Shown in pieces: positions 60,865-64,000 of a stretch of 64,000 nt of DNA. This stretch comes from Candidatus Zhuqueibacterota bacterium (GTDB taxonomy: Bacteria > Zhuqueibacterota > Zhuqueibacteria > Thermofontimicrobiales > Thiofontviventaceae). The position numbers and the translations under genes were made by a program. The DNA lies in the NCBI GenBank assembly GCA_016931935.1, contig JAFGDW010000271.1, forward strand, positions 44,806-108,805. Reading direction: 5' to 3'. Under the pieces are notes generated by a model, which did not search any database, was not told the DNA's origin, and was given only the letters and a program-made list of their open reading frames with translations. The first letter of the stretch is position 1. The number at the start of each line of letters is the position of its first letter.

Positions 60865-62472
60865 CTAAAACTTCTCATCATACTTCGTCCACAATTGATC
60901 GCCCAATTTCCAGGCGCGTTCTACAACTTTAGTTCCCCAATGAACGCCGTACTCTGTCAGTACATTCCGGGCCTTGTCCGGACTTTTCGCTAACAACTCT
61001 AGCGCTTTTTCTTCCACCAATGCCTGATTTATGAACAACTCCTGCTGCATCGGCGCCCAGACGGATGTGACATCATATCGCATATCGCCCCAGCGTTGGG
61101 CTGTCAGCGTGCCAAGCCGGTTAAATGCCCACCAGGCGGAATCGCGTGTGAAACCATTGACGCGACCCGGTGCCTTGTACGACGGCGCAACGTCGATGAT
61201 GCTGCAATAGAGCGGTACATAGATCGACGTCGCCACATTGTCGAACGCCAGCCAAACCACGCCACCGATTTCATTGGGCAGCCAATCACGCGATTGGGTG
61301 ATGGTGGCGTACATGGTGTACCAGCGGGCAATCGTGCGCTCGCCGAGCCAGCCCCAGCCGCCGTTGATTTTAAACAGCTTGTTCATATCATACGGCATAA
61401 ATGGATTGGCGAGCGGTGATATTTCGGTTTTACCGTCTTCTGTAACCCACGTTAAATCTTTAATGAAATTGAAATCAGTGCCTTCGTAATAATCCTGGAA
61501 GATTTTGACAAGTTTGGGCAACGTGATCAGGCTGTCCGGTTTTACGGAAAACGGAAAGTCGTTGGAATTGGGATCAAGATACAGCGATGGCGCTGCCAGA
61601 CTTAAAACGCGCCATTCACGGCGGGTAGCAGCGAATGAAGTGCGTCCCGTGGGATTGTAGGCGTAACAAAATTCAAACGGGCCGGTTTTTGGATTCCACC
61701 AACCGCTGTCCTGCGCGACTTTCGTCAGATTGGTGGAGGCCATAAAAAAATCAGGATTCGTCAGGTCGACCTGTCGAATCCGGCTGGCATTGGCGTTTAC
61801 GGAGATATGATCATCAGGTACGCGTTGCGCCACCCAGATTGCTCCACGCTTGCCTTTGCCGGAACCAACGATCTCCAAATGCCATACTTCCTTTGGGTCG
61901 GCAATAGTCAGGCATTCGCCTTCATCGATCCACCCATATTTTGCCAGTAGATCGCCTGCCATGCGAATGGCAGCGCGTGCCGTAGTGCAACGTTCGATCA
62001 TCAACTTGACGAGCTGCTGGCAATCGATCAGACCATTATCCGAATGCAGGCTTTCGCGTCCACCAAACGTAGATTCGCCAACGGCGAGTTGGTGATCGTT
62101 CATGCACGGGTAGGCAGTATTGATGTAGCCAAAGGTGGAAGCGACTTCGGGGATTTCACCGACCGGAGTATGTTGGTATGTCGGCATCGCGAATGAGTCA
62201 CAGGGGGAGCGTTTCAGCATGGTTTGCATCGTACCGGGCGCGTGCGTTTTCGGTGGTACAATATCCAGCCAGGATCGTGTTCTGTGACTGTCGCATGTGT
62301 GGGATGTTACCACGCTGCTATCGGCCATTGCTTTTCTACCGACGGTAATTGTTGTGCACCCATCAGGATGGTCATCAAACCGGGAAGGTCGATTTAGGTA
62401 TTGACCATGAATTGTGGTGACCGTAATGAACATACAAAATGAAAGTAATAGTACCAGCTTATTGATTCTCAT
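60865..62472 (-). CDS. Secreted C69-family dipeptidase
   Basis: The 535-residue protein has a signal peptide (1-23, ending IHG) and the Ntn-hydrolase fold of C69 peptidases. Cys39 in DDHPDGCTTITVGRKA is the predicted nucleophile, freed by removal of the short pro-region. Other family segments are SVVTSHTCDSHRTRSW, TFGYINTAYPCMNDHQLAVGESTFGGR, and LTIADPKEVWHLEIVG. It cleaves dipeptides, probably in the periplasm. Its start overlaps the stop of the CYTH gene by 14 bp, indicating coupling. It is usually about 500-550 residues, as here. Confidence 0.9.
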   Translation of the reverse strand: MRINKLVLLLSFCMFITVTTIHGQYLNRPSRFDDHPDGCTTITVGRKAMADSSVVTSHTCDSHRTRSWLDIVPPKTHAPGTMQTMLKRSPCDSFAMPTYQHTPVGEIPEVASTFGYINTAYPCMNDHQLAVGESTFGGRESLHSDNGLIDCQQLVKLMIERCTTARAAIRMAGDLLAKYGWIDEGECLTIADPKEVWHLEIVGSGKGKRGAIWVAQRVPDDHISVNANASRIRQVDLTNPDFFMASTNLTKVAQDSGWWNPKTGPFEFCYAYNPTGRTSFAATRREWRVLSLAAPSLYLDPNSNDFPFSVKPDSLITLPKLVKIFQDYYEGTDFNFIKDLTWVTEDGKTEISPLANPFMPYDMNKLFKINGGWGWLGERTIARWYTMYATITQSRDWLPNEIGGVVWLAFDNVATSIYVPLYCSIIDVAPSYKAPGRVNGFTRDSAWWAFNRLGTLTAQRWGDMRYDVTSVWAPMQQELFINQALVEEKALELLAKSPDKARNVLTEYGVHWGTKVVERAWKLGDQLWTKYDEKF

Positions 62473-62956
62473 GATAGTCCCCTTCGGAATGTTGCCAGGT
62501 TAAATACGGATTTCTGACCAGATAGGCATTATAATATCGTGGATCGCCAGTGACTTCGTCACCGATCCAGTCCGGTATTTCGAATAATTGGTCTTCATAT
62601 TCCAGTTCGATTTCCGCCAAAATGAGCGGCGAATTGGCGCCTAAAAATTCATCCACTTCCCACACAAAACCGGCGTAGGGAATTTTATAGCGAATTTTTT
62701 CAATGATGTATGCACCACACATGGTATTGAGAATTTCGTTGGCATCTTCAACAGGAATTTCGTATTCAAACTCGGCCCGGCTCACACCATTGGATTCGCC
62801 CTTGATTGTTAGCATCGCTGTCTCGCCGGATGTACGAACGCGCACCGTGCGATCGGGAGCAATACTGATATAGCCCTGACGATAACGTATTCCTCGAACC
62901 TGGTTTTTCCAGTTGTCGTTGGCGATTAAAAATTTTCGTTCAATTTCGACTGACAT
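62459..62956 (-). CDS. CYTH-domain (inorganic triphosphatase/adenylate-cyclase-like) protein
   Basis: I choose ATG 62956 (MSVEIERK), with GAGGAG 9 nt upstream; the longer frame adds 38 residues of low-complexity spacer. The 165-residue cytoplasmic protein has the CYTH motif ExExK as E4-I-E6-R-K8, and RTVRVRTSGETAMLTIKGE and AEIELEYE around the triphosphate tunnel. Members act as inorganic triphosphatases or class IV adenylate cyclases. Without a partner domain, tripolyphosphatase activity is the likeliest. The stop overlaps the C69 gene start. Confidence 0.88.
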   Translation of the reverse strand: MSVEIERKFLIANDNWKNQVRGIRYRQGYISIAPDRTVRVRTSGETAMLTIKGESNGVSRAEFEYEIPVEDANEILNTMCGAYIIEKIRYKIPYAGFVWEVDEFLGANSPLILAEIELEYEDQLFEIPDWIGDEVTGDPRYYNAYLVRNPYLTWQHSEGDYHENQ

Positions 62957-63214
62957 TGTTGAATACTCCTCATTATTCACATTTCGATGATTTGCCCGAC
63001 ATTTTGTGACGAATCTGAAGCTACACCTTATGTTCCAATTGCGGATCGAATGCGTTGCGGGAAGGTGCATATAATATATTAATCTTGCTTAACGAATGCA
63101 ATCTTTTTCTTGACATTAATATTTTCCGGCTGTACATTATTTAACCTGAATTTCTGAATTGAGTTTGTTAAATTAGCGGTTCAGTTATTAACGTGGAAAT
63201 TAATGGAGAAGACC

Positions 63215-63844
63215 ATGATTGTAGAAACAGTTGAAGTAAGTCCCCTGGCTGTCAATTGCACCATTCTGGGCTGCGATTCAACCAGGCAGGCAGTAGTTAT
63301 TGATCCGGGTGATGACCTTGAATTAATGCTAAAAGTTTTGAAGCAACATCACTTATCCGCGACCAAAATTCTGATTACTCACGGTCATATTGATCATATT
63401 GGGGCAGTTGGACATTTACAACGTGCTTTAAAAGTAGAAACCTACATGCATCGTGATGACAGTGCATGGTTGACCAATGCAAAAATGCATGCAGCCATGT
63501 TCGGTATTCCTGATCCGGGAGCAATTGTTATTGATCAATATATTAATGAGGGTGATTCGATTACTGTGGGTGATCTATCGATTGATGTACTGCACACCCC
63601 GGGTCATTCCGCCGGAAGTGTGACGTATTGTGTTGGTGAGCACCTGATTGTTGGGGATGTTTTATTTCATCGTTCCATCGGCCGAACTGATTTGCCGGGC
63701 GGGGACTATGATACGTTGATTGAAACGATAAACAATAAAATATTTACCCGAGACGATGACATGATTGTTCATCCGGGGCATGGGCAATTCACTACAGTGG
63801 GCGATGAGAAGATGCATAATCCGTTTTTTGATCACAAAATTTAA
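63215..63844 (+). CDS. Metallo-beta-lactamase-fold hydrolase (glyoxalase II-like)
   Basis: I choose ATG 63215 (MIVETVEV), with GGAGAAG 4 nt upstream; the ATG at 63203 overlaps this site. The 209-residue protein carries the metal-binding motifs THGHIDHIGAV (HxHxDH), HTPGHSAGSV, GDVLFHRSIGRTDLPGGD and a late HPGHGQFTTVGDEK. This is a compact glyoxalase II-like thioesterase/hydrolase with no C-terminal helical domain, so the substrate is a guess. The divergent CYTH gene starts 258 bp away. Confidence 0.9.
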   Translation: MIVETVEVSPLAVNCTILGCDSTRQAVVIDPGDDLELMLKVLKQHHLSATKILITHGHIDHIGAVGHLQRALKVETYMHRDDSAWLTNAKMHAAMFGIPDPGAIVIDQYINEGDSITVGDLSIDVLHTPGHSAGSVTYCVGEHLIVGDVLFHRSIGRTDLPGGDYDTLIETINNKIFTRDDDMIVHPGHGQFTTVGDEKMHNPFFDHKI

Positions 63845-64000
63845 TTTATTTATGTTCGTTTCAAATATCAATTTTGCAGCAGTGATCTTATTGGATGAAG
63901 AAATAGAAATGAAATAACCTAACCTGGATAAACCAGAATTAAAAAAATTAGACAGGATAACAGGATGAACAGGATTTCTTAGAGGAAGAGATTATACAAA
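63845..64000. other. Spacer at window end with a CAGGAT repeat
   Basis: About 63950-63975 contains GACAGGATAACAGGATGAAC, related to the CAGGATGA element near 10492-10552. No gene is seen before the window ends. Confidence 0.4.

Noticed and set aside
62957-63070. Longer N-terminus for the CYTH protein
   Set aside because: CYTH proteins begin at the ExExK strand; the extra 38 residues come from a spacer, and GAGGAG marks the shorter start.
1-64000. Defence islands, prophage, tRNA or rRNA genes
   Set aside because: I looked for restriction, toxin-antitoxin, CRISPR-Cas, phage structural and integrase genes and for tRNA-like T-loops in the spacers; none was convincing.

Overview
The window reads as chromosomal DNA of a Gram-negative bacterium of the FCB group, most like Calditrichota, KSB1/Zhuqueibacterota or Ignavibacteriota. 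The evidence is five secreted proteins ending in a type IX secretion (T9SS)-like sorting domain with the NxPNPFxxxT signature (a sixth has a related FlgD-like end), together with a GWxTD-domain protein, a PorV/PorQ-like barrel, Tat-exported oxidoreductases and many TonB/outer-membrane-type proteins. The phylum call is inference. I saw no tRNA, rRNA, CRISPR array, complete insertion sequence or recognisable DNA-binding regulator.

Layout. 1-2838: the tail of a membrane protein and a secreted CE15 glucuronoyl esterase. 4064-7077: a redox cassette made of a thioredoxin-fold protein with an in-frame TGA at its redox-active position followed by a SECIS-like hairpin (a probable exported selenoprotein), a Cys-containing TlpA, and an outer-membrane barrel whose only two cysteines form a CX4C pair. 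7574-9260: a decayed TonB-dependent receptor disrupted by a cloverleaf-shaped repeat. 9300-17523: a surface module in which a large vWA/DUF11 adhesin is translationally coupled (ATGA overlap) to a PorV-like/OmpA/DUF11/LysM fusion, with a second membrane-anchored vWA-like protein downstream.

18160-36557 is a minus-strand carbohydrate region: a CotH/lamin-tail surface protein, GH3 xylosidase/glucosidase, Tat-exported Gfo/Idh/MocA oxidoreductase, DUF6807 protein, DUF4440 protein, then alpha-ketoglutarate semialdehyde dehydrogenase, a fumarylacetoacetase-fold 2-keto-3-deoxy-sugar-acid dehydratase, a GntP-type permease, an IlvD/Edd pentonate dehydratase and a GH8 oligoxylanase. Together these look like hemicellulose depolymerisation feeding a Weimberg-type oxidative pentose pathway that ends in 2-oxoglutarate. 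A secreted heparinase II/III-like polysaccharide lyase (37808-40573) lies beyond a thioredoxin gene.

41451-55942 holds a metallophosphoesterase, a beta-propeller protein, a Tat-exported superoxide dismutase, a di-haem cytochrome c, the GWxTD protein, a metallopeptidase/TolB-propeller/barrel fusion, a UbiA-type prenyltransferase next to a tocopherol-cyclase-like protein, and a PKD/GEVED surface protein. 56767-63844 is more housekeeping-like: radical SAM protein, RlmB-type rRNA methyltransferase, ABC exporter with an unusual N-terminal domain, C69 dipeptidase, CYTH phosphatase and a metallo-beta-lactamase-fold hydrolase.

Intergenic regions are long, AT-rich and full of short palindromic or MITE-like repeats, several of which recur within the window and one of which has helped to break a gene.
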